NCBI GenBank assembly: GCA_027405735.1
Contig: JAPEHQ010000007.1
Span: forward strand, 2,257,001 to 2,321,000
Direction of reading: 5' to 3'
Length of the DNA stretch: 64,000 nucleotides
From: Mucor racemosus
Lineage: Eukaryota; Mucoromycota; Mucoromycetes; Mucorales; Mucoraceae
The translations under genes and the position numbers were made by a program. The first letter of the stretch is position 1. Each line of letters starts with the position of its first letter. The notes under the pieces are model-generated. The model was not told where the DNA came from. It worked only from the letters and a program-made list of their open reading frames with translations, and did no database searches. Below are positions 24,048-36,700 of the stretch, in pieces.

Positions 24048-25172
24048 TTAGTTGGTGGTAGCCAATAATTGCAAACGTTCAGCAACGGAAAGTTGAGTAC
24101 GGGTCATGTTGGCGAGGTAAACAACCATCAAAAGATCTTGCAAGTGAGAGTTGAACATCTTTTCGAATGATGTGCTATCAATCTTGGGAACAACGGAAAC
24201 GGTATCCATAATATATCTACCAATGGCATTGTTGGGAGCAACGCTACCATCCTATTAAACCATCAAAATTAACATTCAATATCCCTTTGTCCTTTAAAAC
24301 TTCAATGCAAAAACTTACAACAACACTATCGACGTATTTGCTAATTCTTTCGAGCATTTCTTGGAGCTTGGTGATGGCAATTTCGAGATGGTCCATATCT
24401 GAAATCAAAGGAGCGGAACGAGACTCATTAGACTTGGCAGATGAAAGCATATCCACTAAAAAAGTACAAGATTTTGACATTAATATACAGTTCGACCCCT
24501 GATTTTTTTAACATTTCTATAAAAAAAACTTACATCCACTTCTTTCAGCATCGAGATATTTAACTTCACAAGGAACAGGTAAGAATAAACAATCTCCAGG
24601 GTTGGTAGAGAAACCGACAGGAGCGCTAAAAAAAATCCCAATCAATGAATATTCTGACACATTTTTTCTACAACTCAATTCCTTTTTTTTTTTTTTTTTT
24701 TTTTTTACCTTGAATAAGCACGAAGACCCATATCTGAAGTCTTGACAAGAGCATCTGTATCAACGGTAACATGAATAGGTTGGAAAGGAGCAACGTCCTC
24801 AGCGAAGAAAGAGTGAACAGGTGAACAAGCAGGAGACAACTCAGCGCCAGCAGTATACCAACCCAAAATAACTTCTTCGGGGTTAACTCTTTGATGTAAC
24901 TCGTACATGTTGCGATAATGTTCCTTATCCAAAACAATATCCTCTCCCTTCAAGGTGTAAATCAAAGGCATGACATTTCTAATCTCGACTTCGCTACCAT
25001 CTTGGCTACGAACACCCAAGAGAGCGCCAATGACTTTTTGTTGAGAGTCATCGCGACGCAAGAAATGATCCAAAACAGAAAATAAGACGACAGGGCTGGT
25101 GGTGGTAGTGAAAGCACGTTGATGAGGTGCACTGGACAAGTTGACAGTCAATGTATCTAATTTGTTGGCCAT
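24048..25172 (-). CDS. eif3f: eukaryotic translation initiation factor 3 subunit F
   Basis: Four exons, 25172-24709, 24625-24534, 24455-24319 and 24251-24048, encode 298 aa. An MPN domain spans residues about 25-160 (VVLFSVLDHFLRRDDSQQKV, then IGALLGVR). Where active JAMM proteases have H-x-H after GWY, this protein reads GWYTAGAEL, and it lacks the downstream Ser-x-x-Asp set, so it is a structural MPN subunit as is usual for eIF3f. The C-terminal helices (ISDMDHLEIAITKLQEMLER) form the bundle contacts with the eIF3h/PCI-MPN core. It ends with LSVAERLQLLATTN, close to other fungal eIF3f. The start is the only ATG near the conserved N-terminus. Role: 43S pre-initiation complex assembly in the cytosol. 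Confidence 0.93.
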
Positions 25173-26970
25173 TGTAAATTGATGAAAAAGTTCGTAAGAG
25201 AAATGGAAAAGATTTCAAGAAAAAAGTTTTATATCTTGAGGCGATTCAATTATGACTGCTATACCCTATCACTGTTGTTGTTCTTTTGTTGCTTGACCCG
25301 GGCACAATTGTATAAGCCAGTTGCTATCGAGTAAAGATGTAAGCTCCTGTGGTAGTGATCATGTTAAATCAAGAAAATTGCTTGGATTGATGTCAAATCT
25401 GTACCAAAAACATGTGTATATAAACTCTATAAGTGTCGATCCAAGATGTAATGAAATCACATTCAAGGAATGATGTTAACACGTTGACCTTCAAATGATA
25501 TCAGAGAATAGATATAAACAATAGAAATATGTAAAATGAATGTTGAGAGATCCAAAATAACGTTTAACTAATCAATAGAAAGTAAATCTCTGCCATTTCA
25601 AAATGATATTCATAAGAGAACTCTAGTTTTTGGTAAATATCCAAAAAGTTGCCACCAATCAAGGATAGCTTTCATATTAGCATTAATTTAGCTATTCTCG
25701 ATATTTTTATTGAAAAATATATATATATATTCACATATCCTAGATATTTTAAAATAGATCTGGTAGCCTATTTTTTTTCTTTCCGTCTATGGTCCTATGA
25801 GATCCTTTAGGATATAATTTTAGTGTTTTTTGCATTGAAAAAAACTTGATCTTTTACGAATACCTTGTTGACGGTTAAAATTGTAGGCACGGTTAATGTT
25901 CTCAATACCGCAAACTAGTTAATAGTATGCATCAAGATACAGCTACCATCAAATATTATGATGCAACTGACGATATGCTTTTTTAAGGGCAAAAGATCTG
26001 CTGAAGTTCTTTAAGTTATACATTTATTGACATATCTGTAATATACAACCTTCTAGCTAATGAATAAAATAAAATTTGTTATACAACGATTGAATGCATT
26101 AGTAAATCAATACTCGCATTGAACGGAATGCAGACAACTAACTGAAAACTTTTATATTCATTATAAAAAAATCCCAGCATGAGTTTCTCATTTCTCATTT
26201 GGAATTACGATTTGCTACTCTCAAGTGATCGAAGCAATGAACAAATCGACTACAATTGTATTCAAACTTTAGGAACACAGTGTAAGTAATTTGATATCTA
26301 ATACCTAATTGTGTGTTGATAGTTGGTAGGTTTCTAATGCAAGTATAGTTAATAGTTCTACGAATGTAAATTCCATTATCGCGTTTCGTAACTAAATTAA
26401 AAATGTTTGCTGTGGGTTATGGGTACCATAAAATTTCACTTGCTATAAGTATCCACTGGATATGTATGCCTTTCATCACTTGGCAAAAGCAAATTAGACG
26501 GAAAACACATAACTATGTATATATATCACTGCAACTAATTCTCGTTGGTGCTGGGAATACACAGGCAAAATACACGATGCACTACCTCCGTATTCAGTAA
26601 ATGGTAATATAAATATATTACCTTGCGGAATACAATGGTAAAACTCGCATATTACGTGCATATTTTAACGTTTTACTTAGGGATATTGTCGGGCCAAGCT
26701 TATATTAGTAAATTTGGCTGGCAAAACCCGGCTCAACACCAATGCTAGTTTTATTCAACGTTTAATACTTTTCCACTGGCTCTCCGATTGTTATATATAT
26801 ATATATATATAATCCAATATAATCAGCCATAGATATTAATCATATACTAGTAATACCAATTACAATTAGTAACACTAACCTCTCTTTCCAATCATAGAAT
26901 CAAAGCTAATCATATAACATCCACATTATATATCCCGATTGATATCCCATTGATCTATTACATATAATAG
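25173..26970. other. intergenic, no gene recognised
   Basis: First 100 bases are the eIF3f promoter. The rest is AT-rich with no conserved frame; an (AT)n run lies at 26793-26811. Open frames of up to 65 codons have no family features. Confidence 0.5.
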
Positions 26971-26974
26971 ATTG

Positions 26975-27495
26975 CATAATGTGATCCACATTTTTGCCAA
27001 TGGCCACTCTTCCAAAAAAAAATGCCGAACAATCTCCGGACGCGACCATCTAATAATATTCACAAGCTGTAAATTTCTAAAAGAAAACATTACCGGAAAG
27101 TCCGGACGCGGCTGTTTAAATATCTCAAGCAGATGTGAAATGCAGGTATCGAAATTTCATACAAAAATTAAGGGTCAGCTGTATATATAATTAGTTATTT
27201 GAAGGCTTACTTTATGTAAAGTGTAAAGTAAGTATAAAATACAACACAACATATTGACCTAATTATGGGTTAAACTTGGAAAGCATAAGATGGTGCAACC
27301 AGATTCGAAAGAAAAAGGAAACTGATATTTTAGAAATTCAGAAAAATTCGTTTTTTAAAATATTTACCCAAAGGCAAGCAAGTGTTCCATTATTTTTTTA
27401 ATGCTTACATCATTGATCCTACCACTAAAAAAAAATATGGACGTAATACCTGCAGGGAATACGAAATAATAGGCACGTTCGTTGCAGTGTACGTA
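26975..27495 (+). repeat. diverged relic of the 3.4-kb tandem monomer
   Basis: About 520 bases follow the same order of blocks as 53400-54070 in the array: TTTTTGCCAATGG, ATGCCGAACAATCTCCGGACGC, seen in both as GCCGAACAATCTCCGGACGC, TCCGGACGCG a second time, TATCTCAAGCAG, GCAGGTATCGAAATTTCAT, then AGGCAAGCA and ACCTGCAGGGAA/ACCTACAGGGAA. It is clearly diverged and single copy, and it stops about 65 bases before the tRNA gene. Confidence 0.75.
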
Positions 27496-27558
27496 GTAAT
27501 AATAAAAATTAATAGTTAACGGTATTTCTATTTAATATAAAATTTATAAACAAGTTGA

Positions 27559-27631
27559 GGGGCTATGGCCCAATGGATAAGGCGTCTGACTACGAATCAG
27601 GAGATTCCAGGTTCGACCCCTGGTAGCCTCA
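27559..27631 (+). tRNA. trnR-ACG: tRNA-Arg (anticodon ACG)
   Basis: A 73-base intronless cloverleaf. Acceptor GGGGCTA pairs with TAGCCTC (one G-T pair) and the discriminator is A. The D arm lies in TGGCCCAATGGATAAGGC. The anticodon stem TCTGA/TCAGG carries loop CTACGAA with anticodon ACG. The T arm is CCAGG-TTCGACC-CCTGG. Box A and box B (GGTTCGACC) are intact. ACG would be read as ICG after deamination and decode CGU/CGC/CGA. CCA is not encoded, as expected in eukaryotes. Confidence 0.97.
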
Positions 27632-27636
27632 ACTTC

Positions 27637-27642
27637 TTTTTT
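27637..27642 (+). terminator. RNA polymerase III terminator of tRNA-Arg
   Basis: A run of six T starts five bases after the mature tRNA end, the normal Pol III stop. Confidence 0.85.
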
Positions 27643-27887
27643 GGAGATTTTCTCAATAACGTGAGACGTTTAAAATTTATTTGGGTTCTTATCATTTTGC
27701 TCTGTTGTCGTATATTTTCTGGCTTGATAAATAATACTTAAAAAGAATACAATTAGAAGATAGTAGGTAATATATCAGTTCTTCAACTGTAGGTATAAAA
27801 GTATGACCTTTTATATTGATTGATTTGACATTTAGATCCTGAGATGTAATTTAAAATTTAAGGCATTATTAAACTGTTAGATCTGTT

Positions 27888-28430
27888 TTGTTGTATGCCA
27901 CTAAGTACCGTCCTTTATCACCTTCTACAGTATCGATAAATCTTCCAATCTATTGACTACAACATGTATTGAAGTGCAAAGTTTTGATACCGGATATAAG
28001 AAACTCCTAGCGTACCAAGTTTAATCTAGTAATAATTACCAAGAAGAACGCTTGGACCTCCATTCATTATGACACCATATTATTTCATCCCAGCGGTTAA
28101 TCAATCAAGTAGCTATCAAATCAACATCCAAGTACATTTAGCACAGCATTGAAACAAGGTAATTCACAAGCTCTGCAAGCACGGTTAAATTATGATTGAT
28201 CCATTTCAGTCCATAGATTACTATCAAACAGATTTAATGGTTCAATAGTGCCTTATTAAATTACATCTCAGGATCTCAATGTCAAATCAATATAAAAGGC
28301 GATACTTTTATATCTAAATAAGCGATATCTTGTTTTTATTATACAGTTGAAGAACTGATTCATTACTCATCCTCTTTTAATGGCATTATGTTTTAAGTAT
28401 TATTTATCAAACCTGAAAATAGACGACAAT
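27888..28430 (+). repeat. dispersed repeat family R3, copy B, ended by the Tc1-type insertion
   Basis: Homologous along its length to 12948-13471. Copy B stops where the transposon begins (28432). The sequence beyond the transposon does not continue the match, because both copies lose similarity near this point. Confidence 0.7.
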
Positions 28431-28431
28431 A

Positions 28432-30076
28432 CAGTGACCCCCAAAACTGTCCCAATGTTTCCTAGTTTTGAGTTTAGTATGATTTTCAGGTACAACAAAT
28501 ATATTTAAAGTACGACATATTTTATATATTTCGGAAGATCAATTAATTTCCTTTTATATTAAACTAAAAAAATCTCGAATTTCATTGGTCCGCTATATTT
28601 ATACCCTGTCTGGGACAGCATATGCATTGGGACAGTTTTGAGAGCTTACGCGGGAAAAAATATAATCCTATTTAATAGTCCGTCCAAAGGCCGTTTCTTT
28701 CCAAATATACTTTCACACAATTGGGCATGCTATCAAAAACTTTTTGGCACTCCTCCTGTTTAATGGTGTTGTACCAAACCTCAGTTACACGCTCCGAAAG
28801 ATCAAGGATTCATTTGGGCGCTGTTTTGTACTCATTAAGCCTCCTCTTTAATAAGATCCACATATTTTCGATCGGATTCAAGTCAGGAGATAGCGGAGAC
28901 CAATTTATTACTTCATAGTCTTGATCCAATAGATATTCCTTGACTAAATTTGACGTATGCTTTGGAGCATTGTCATGCTGGAAAATGATCTGATCACGAC
29001 GAAGGCCTAATTTATCCAAAGTAAAATTGAAAGTCCGCTCCAAATCGTCTTCAAAGATTTGTTTATACAAATGTCGATCCACAGTACCCTCAATTCTGCA
29101 TATCTATCGAACTCCGGCATACGTAATGGCCCTCCAAAACATGACACTCCCACCGCCATCTATAATGGTCATCTTCACATAATTAGATTTCAAGCTCTCA
29201 CCGTCTCAAATCCAAAGCCAGCTTCTTCCATTTAAGTTAAATCTATTAATGTTGGTCTCATCTGATCAAATCACCCTTTTCCGTTCGTCGGAAGTCCAAT
29301 CCTTGCGAAGATGACACCATTCTAAACGCCTTTTAATATTAGCCGGAGACAGCATAGGTTTTTTAGGCTTGATAATTGCTCCTATGCTCCCCCTACGGAG
29401 CGATTTCGGACAGTTTCCGGGCTTTTATTAACTCCGAAATTACTCTCAAGTAGTTTAAAATGTTACTTGAATTTTTGACTGCTTTTTTTGTTGCTTGGCG
29501 AACACAAAACCTTTCATCAGATTCAAACAGCAATTTAAGTCGACCCCTTTTAGACACACCCAAACTTGTGCAACACCGTTTCTTAATTTTTTCCACAACA
29601 GGCTTACCTACATGCAATATTTCCGCAACTTGGCGCACTGATTTACCGGTGTTTAAAAGACTAATGGCATCATTCTCCTTATTCTCCTGAAGTTTTTTCA
29701 TATTAATTTTCAATAGGCCAAAGCACCAGAATCTGTATATGAAATATGCATCTTTTTTATTTTCTTTACCCAATTAGGTGTTTATTTACTGATTTCCAAG
29801 CGCTCAAGATACTAGTGCAAATTATGGTTCTACAATCATCGATTATCTAAAAATCAAAAATGGCTCTCAAAACTGTCCCAATGCATATACTGTCCCAAAT
29901 TGGGTATAAATTCAATTGACCAATAAAATTCGAGATTTTTTTAATTTAATATAAAAGCAAATTAATTGATCTTCCGAAATATATAAAATATGTCGTACTT
30001 TAAATATATTTGTTGTACCTGAAAATCATACTAAACTTAAAACTAAGAAACATTGGGACAGTTTTGGGGGTCACTG
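28432..30076 (-). mobile_element. Tc1/mariner-type transposon, complete ends, inactive
   Basis: The element is 1645 bp, bounded by 214-bp terminal inverted repeats (28432-28645 and 29863-30076) that start CAGTGACCCCCAAAACTGTC and are about 94 percent alike. A TA dinucleotide flanks each side (28430-28431 and 30077-30078), the target duplication of Tc1/mariner elements. Each terminal repeat contains two copies of CAAAACTGTCCCAATG in opposite orientation (28442-28457, 28625-28640, 29868-29883, 30051-30066), likely transposase binding sites. The transposase frame is broken. Confidence 0.92.
28672..29701 (-). pseudogene. Tc1-type transposase, broken by stops and a frameshift
   Basis: Read on the minus strand, the N-terminus has a helix-turn-helix (ENDAISLLNTGKSVRQVAEI), then a frame change near 29400, and a DDE domain with SDETNINRF, QHDNAPKHTS and SPDLNPIENMW. 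Thirty-four residues lie between the second Asp and the Glu (DD34E), as in Tc1. Four stops interrupt it: three in the middle, before SDETN, before DGESLK and before ICRIEG, and one after NEYKTAPK near the C-terminus, beyond which the similarity continues to 28672. The start could be 29701 or 29773. It cannot make active transposase. Confidence 0.88.
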
Positions 30077-30078
30077 TA

Positions 30079-31200
30079 GGTCAAAAGTAAAGGCGTATTC
30101 AGTTAAAAACGCTTGAAACAATTCAATTATGCTAATTTACATGATTTATCATATATTGCCATTCAATTGCTTTATTTGTTGGATTTTAATATTTTGTTTA
30201 TACTGCTAACCGACTCGTTCGTCCATTAGTAGAGGTAACTCACCATCCTTGATTAGCGTATCTATAATAACGGTCCATTATTAGCTCAAGGTGGTATGCA
30301 AAACTACTATTAAAAGGGGTCGTCTAATCTCAAATTTATCTGATTCAACTGTTGATTCTAAACTAGCATTAAATTAGTTGTCTTGACTCGCAATAAAGTT
30401 AGGCGTTTTATTGAGTACGACGTTGACGTTTAGTGTATTTCAGTTAAATGGAACATATAGAGATATGGTTCATGCAGAAAATTATGAATGTGTGAGAGAG
30501 CTCAGATCTATGAACACAAAAAAATGATCCAAATTGTGATAATTTGTTGACCTGTACAAAATTTTTTTGTGGCGATACCTGGTGACTCAAGTGTAATTTA
30601 GGCATTTAATTATCAAATGTACTGAATCAAGATGAAGTTGGTTGATTGATATAACGGATAATAATAAATGTAGTGTCATTTATTGAATTGGTGAATGTAA
30701 ATGTATAAAGCAAAGCTTACTTTTTGAATGAAAGTACTAATTATTCTGATTAACATCAATAGGTTGATAGGTTCAAAAAGCAATTATTGCTACTAAATCG
30801 CATAATTTGATATGCAGAAAACTCTTGGAGCATTTTTATTTTGGCAATAATGTTACAAATCACCGTTCAACATGACTAAATATTAATGAATCAGAGAAGA
30901 TACAATTGGTAAAAAACTGATACCCAATGTACATCGCAGTCATGATGGATAAAAGGTGGTGCATTCATTGTGTAGTAAAAATCGCAACATTTTAATAGAT
31001 AGAAATTACAGGACCCAGAGGTTGTGTTTACCTCAGCATTTTCAAAAGTGTTTAAAAACATATTTTATTATCAAACTTACTTAAATGTTAAATACTCACA
31101 ATATGCTATTAGTATCATCTTGTTTTTTATTTAATTGCTGTATTATTAAAAATCAAGCTTTTCATAGCTTATAACAATGAAAATAATGGGATGCTTCTGA
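30079..31200. other. non-coding interval, nothing recognised
   Basis: AT-rich DNA between the transposon and the dynein exon relic. No open frame with family features, no tRNA, and no repeat partner that I could find in this window. Confidence 0.45.
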
Positions 31201-31232
31201 TTTTAGATTGGCATTTATCATAAGGCGGGCTG

Positions 31233-31442
31233 ATGATACGTTTGATACTACTAGGTGGTACTATTATAGATAAAACCAGTCAATTTAATTTATGGAATTT
31301 AGATGCAAATACAGAGGAACTATATGTAAGTACTCAAGTTGGTTCTGGTAAAACATTGAATAAATTGGCTTGGGACGAAGAGGATAAAAAGACGGCAATA
31401 GGTTCCAGTGATGGTCATGTTTATGTTTATGATATTGGAGAG
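31233..31442 (+). pseudogene. lone WD40 exon fragment of a cytoplasmic dynein intermediate chain
   Basis: About 70 codons read FNLWNLDANTEE, then STQVGSGKTLNKLAWDEEDK, then AIGSSDGHVYVYDIGE. This is the characteristic C-terminal WD40 segment of dynein intermediate chain (family pattern W-N-L-N-x-D-T-E ... GSGxALNKLxWDxxDGKK ... GxSDGxVYVYDIGE). It ends at a good donor (GGAGAG|GTAAGA), but no upstream or downstream exon of the gene is found within several kb and no start codon fits. It is best read as a captured or left-over gene piece at the edge of a duplicated repeat. Confidence 0.75.
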
Positions 31443-32948
31443 GTAAGAATAAAACTCAATGTAAATCACCTCTAGCGCAATAATTATAAAGTAAGGCTAT
31501 ACTATCATCAAATAAACTATCACTCAATACTAACATGTATAAAGATTTACAGTAATAAGCTCAAATCAAGTGGGTACAGCATCGTAAATTCTTGAAAAAG
31601 TTCTCAAGTATTATAAAATTTCTTATTTTTAAGACTTACAAGGCTTATAAGCGGAATATTAATTTAAAAATTATTCTTGTCCAGATCATCAATTTTGACA
31701 TTTTTTAATTTTTTTTTCTGATTTTGCAAATCTAGAGTTAATTATACTACCAATTATAAAAACAAAAAATTTACACATATGCAGAATTTAATGCTCTATT
31801 TGCTCAATAAAAAATAACAAACATTTTTATTGCAAAATATTACATGAAAATCCCTTAACCAAAATTCCGTTTTTGGGGCAAAAGTGCAAATTTTCATTAC
31901 TTAACATTTAATATTAAGCTTTTATAAAATGCGTATTAGTTATGGCTACAATTTTCTCTCACAATGTAGTATATTTAAACGTTGATTTTGGTATTAAAAT
32001 TTGATTTTTCTGTTTTTTGATCAAAATCACGAGTGTTGGTAAGGATAAAATGAGCCCCAAAAATGTCCGCTACAAAAACTGAATTTTCAGACTGCACGGG
32101 GTTAAATATAAGAAAAGTTTAAAAAACGCATTTTTATTTAAAACTTAGATATATGCCATAGTATAAGAGACTTAGCCATTCAATCTTGCTATGCTCAATT
32201 ACGGCGTTGCTCTGCGGGCTCACTTTTGCAATTTTTTAATGGATGTACGATATGACAGACGATTTTTCTGGTAGAAAAATGTACGTTTCTATAATGACAG
32301 ATATTGCCTATTTTGTTTAGTTTATGGGTTGATGCGCTCTAATACATTGACTGAAATGTGATATTTAGCAGAGTTTTAAATACGCTAAATGATGTGAAGC
32401 CTTGAAAATCCTTTTATACGTGTGCTGTTTCTCTCTTTTTGTTTTCATATGCCAAGGATATTTTCACCGTTTGATAAGGCATATCAGACTATCAAACTGG
32501 TGTTCTTTTCTTTTATCTAAATACGCATTATGCTAACATAAGGGACTAATATTTTTAGTATACCGTAGGTAGCAGTCTATATTAGAGACTGATATTTTTA
32601 TTTAACCGCATTCTGAGGTCAAGCATCATTATTTACTACCGTATTATTAGACGTACTTCTTGATTACCAGATCATATCGAAGACAATAATATTTATATCT
32701 ACTCAATAAAAAGCTAGAACTGGCTACAAACTCAAGAAATATTCCAGAAAAGTGATAAAATTTCAAATGATATAAAAACAAAAAAAAAAGAATAATCTGA
32801 TACCTTGCCTAATAACCATGGTTTTGACTGTAACTATGCTGCTTGAAAACAGATCTTCTTACAGTTGACAATTGTAAACTAAAACAGTAAATTTAAAGAA
32901 GATTAATTTGTTTAAATTTTATATGTGACAAAGTAACATTTATAACTG
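31428..32948 (+). repeat. 1.5-kb direct duplication R2, copy 1
   Basis: From the last codons of the dynein-like exon (TATGATATTGGAGA) onward, this segment matches 36921-38471. The first 700 bases differ at only a few percent; the last third is more diverged with small gaps. No coding frame is kept in either copy. Confidence 0.85.
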
Positions 32949-33429
32949 CAGTAAAGTAAGGGTGTAAAAAAGCGATAAAATATACTGTTAAAATCCTTCT
33001 TTATTAAAGTATGAATAATGTGCAATAAAATGGTTATTCTACGTCTCTATTTATATTATTTGGTGATTCTTTACTATCTGGTAATTGTATTGCAATTGCC
33101 AACGATTCCATTAATTTTGAGTATAAATGTTGGGTTGTTTGGTTATTAATTTGGTGGATTAAGAACGGTATTTTAAATATATTTTGTCAATGATGCTTTC
33201 AGAACAGCCCTTACTTGCTCTATTTGATAAGCATGCACTTTTTGTATTTTTTATTTGGGATATCCCATATTACTTTAGTATTTTAACATCTCTTATTCGG
33301 GTATTATGCCTTTGCTATCTTCATGCAATTGTCTATTTACTATATAGCCTTATCTTTGATAGCATGGTTTCAATGTGATGACATTTAATTTAGGCATTTT
33401 ATGATGGGAATCTAGCTTTGTTCACTTCA
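32949..33429. other. non-coding interval
   Basis: AT-rich, no recognised feature. The open frame at 33184-33378 is hydrophobic by composition only. Confidence 0.4.
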
Positions 33430-33627
33430 TATATATATATAAATAGACTCATTTTAGACTAGTCATATAATTAGAGATTGTGAATATAAAAGAAGATGTT
33501 CCGATCTTATAATAAAGTTATTTAGTTTTAGTATGCTCTTTCATTTCATAACAGGTTTTTTTTATTTTTATTAAATAATTTAGTACATATTCTAGCTTTG
33601 AGATTGATATAATTTCCTGGCTTAACA
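33430..33627 (+). repeat. LTR-like fragment (partner at 39603-39803)
   Basis: Matches 39603-39803 through a TATA-like block (ATATATATAAATAG), CTCATTTTAGA, an AATAAAG signal and TTTAGTACATATT, ending CTGGCTTAACA against CTGGCGTAACA in the other copy. TATA box, AATAAA and an ACA end are what an LTR edge would show, but no retroelement coding region lies between the two copies. Confidence 0.4.
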
Positions 33628-33708
33628 AAGTTGGATAGGGATGGAAAATGTCAGTCAGTTTTTAGGGAGAAAATTATGAGCTTACCTATTTTTGAGTCTT
33701 TCGTGATG

Positions 33709-36700
33709 CAGTAAATTACGATGTTAATTTACTAAAATAAAAAAATATAAAAATAAAAGCAGTAGAAATACAATTATAATCAGCTAAAGTTTTTATTACA
33801 AAAGATTTCTGAAGAGTTAAAATAATTGAAAAGTATGAGGGTATTTATAGTGATTTGGAGAACTTGGATACCATCAGACTTGAATGGATGTATATTTAGT
33901 AATCTTCCAGTTTTGAGTACATTGTTATTGATTTGATATTTTAAGGGGTAAATTGTATAGAGCATTGACCATAAGGGATTGTATGTCAAGTGTGACAATA
34001 TCGACCTTTTGGAAAATGGTTGTTTTTGTTTATTTCTGTTATATCTATTTTATGTAATCTTGATTTTTAAGGGGTAGTTTTTATATGCTTGAATCTTATT
34101 TATATTGATAGTGCAACTACGATATAGATGAGTAGTTGACTAAATTGATATCTTTGTTTATTATCATTATTGATTTGGATAGAATCCTGTTTTGATATAT
34201 ATGTCATTTGTGTAATTGATTGCGCCGTGATCAAGGGTGCTATCATCTACACGACATGTATGGTTCAAAAAAGGGTATTTCATATTTTTAGCATGCGTTT
34301 GTTATTGTGTTCAATTGAAGCGTTTGTTTATTATCGTTGTTCACATTTCAAGTGGCATCATATTTTATGAGCGACACTTGAAATTTAGGTTGTTTTATTT
34401 TTATCAAGCATTTTTAGTATGTAATTCCACTGCACGTGAGATACTGATGTGAACTACTGGCAGTCTTTCACACATCAAATTGAATTAGTAATGAATAACA
34501 TGAATCTGGTGTGAGAACCAAGATCATGAAATATAGAAACTTAACTATAATTTAAAATCACAAACAACAATTATAGATAATTGTATAACCTGAATTAGTA
34601 ATTGCTGATCCCTTTTCCCATCAGCTTTAAAACCAAGAAGATCAAATTACTGCATTAGTAATTTGAATTAGACATTTAATATAAATACCACAACGATCCA
34701 TCGAGTAGATGAATCGTTGCTTTACTTTATACCTTTAATAAACTTAGAAGAATTATAATTGTATTTCCCATCGCTTTTTTATAATTACGTTTTTGTAGCA
34801 GATACAATGAATAAACTTGGGACTTGGTAGTATAATCCGAATATAAATAATTTATATCTATTGAGTAGTGTCTACGATGTATCCTCAAAAATGATTCATA
34901 TGAGGGTAGTTATAGAAAAGATGGGATGCTCTGGTTATGAAGGTTGAAAACTATGAAAATTGTTTTTTTTTTAAAATTCAAATTGAATATCAAAATACAT
35001 TTTGACTTATGGAACGTTTCATACCAATAGTACGGCAGCAAGTCAGATATGTCGTAAACTTTAGAACTTAACAAAACAAAAAAAGGCGTAGTTTTACATT
35101 ATTTTTTCTTAACAACATTTTTAATAATATTATAATGAAAACAAAATCCTTTTCAGTATTTAATCAAGTGTAAAATTTGTTGTTTGGTCCAATTTAGAGT
35201 TCAAGAGGATGATCTTGGTTAAGAATTTTAGTGTTTTGATATACGTGTATACCGTGATTTTGCAATTATTTGTGAAAGTAAATATATATTAAGTGGAAAT
35301 TATCAATTTTGTATATCTATGTAGCGCTATTTTGTATCTATTAATTACGTTCCTATTAAAAAATTAACTATATTATATTTTTTGTGAATAAAGTCAATTT
35401 CTGTGTTATCATACAGTATATAACATAATTACATGATATAGAACAAAAATATCAGATTTTTCTTTTTATTTCGATCAGGAATAAAGTTTTTTTTGTAAAA
35501 CAAATTTCACCTGATACCCAAAAAATAGCAGTAGTATATCCAAGAGAAAAAAAATATGGTCAAATTGCTCAATATTGCATAAATCGAGAAAAACAAAATA
35601 ATAGATAAGTAGAAGGATGGCAATTAAAAAAAGCAAACATAGAGGGGACATCTGCCCTAGTCACTAAACTTATGTGCTTTAAAGCTAGTTCGAACGGAGA
35701 GGTTGTGGGTTCGAAACTCGTCGTGTAAACGGATTTTCTTCGGAACTTGTGTTTGCCAGGCTAGAAGCGCAGCTAATCACCCCCTCGCCTTTTTTTTCGT
35801 TTGACCTTTCTACGCACAGCTTTAAAAGACTACCAGTTCTCTTCTTCTTTTCTCTACTCCAGTATTTTTAGTGCTATTTCGGAAATCTATTTTTTTTATG
35901 AATATTTTATTTTACAAGCACAAGAGATTCTACAAAAGTAGGCATATTCTGCACCCAATAACTTAATAATAACGTAAACTGTATCGTAAGCCTATTATTC
36001 TGTATATTTTAATTTTAGGTTTCATCCAGTAAGTAAAAAATAAAGTATTACTAATTGTAACATAGAGACATACATAATAGAATATTTTTAGCCATTTTTC
36101 AGAAAGACTTGTTGAAAAGAGCTCAGCGAATAACATCGTTAATCATATTTGGATTTCTATCAGTTCCAGCTTCAGTCATCGTCAGTTAGAAATTGGTTTT
36201 TCACCAACTTTAACTTATCCTTAAAAATGGGCTTTAGTGTCACTCATAAAATATGATGCCACTTGAAATCTGAACAATACTAATAAACAAACGCTTCAAT
36301 TGAACATAATAACAAACAAATGCTAAAAATATGAAACACCTTTTGAACCATACATGTCGTGTAGATGATAGCACCCTTGATCACGGCGCAATCAATTACA
36401 CAAATGACATATATATCAAAACAGGATTCTATCCAAATCAATAATGATAATAAACAAAGATATCAATTTAGTCAAATAATCATCTATATTGAAGTTGCAC
36501 TATCCATAATCCATATACTGTAAATAAGATTCAAGCATATGAAAATTACCCCTTAATTCAAGGTTACATAAAATAAATAAAACAATAATAAACAAAACAA
36601 CCATTTCCCAAAAGGTAGATATTGTCACACTTGACATCAATCCCTTATGGTCAATGCTATACATGATTTACCCCTTGAAGTATTAAATCAATAACAATGT

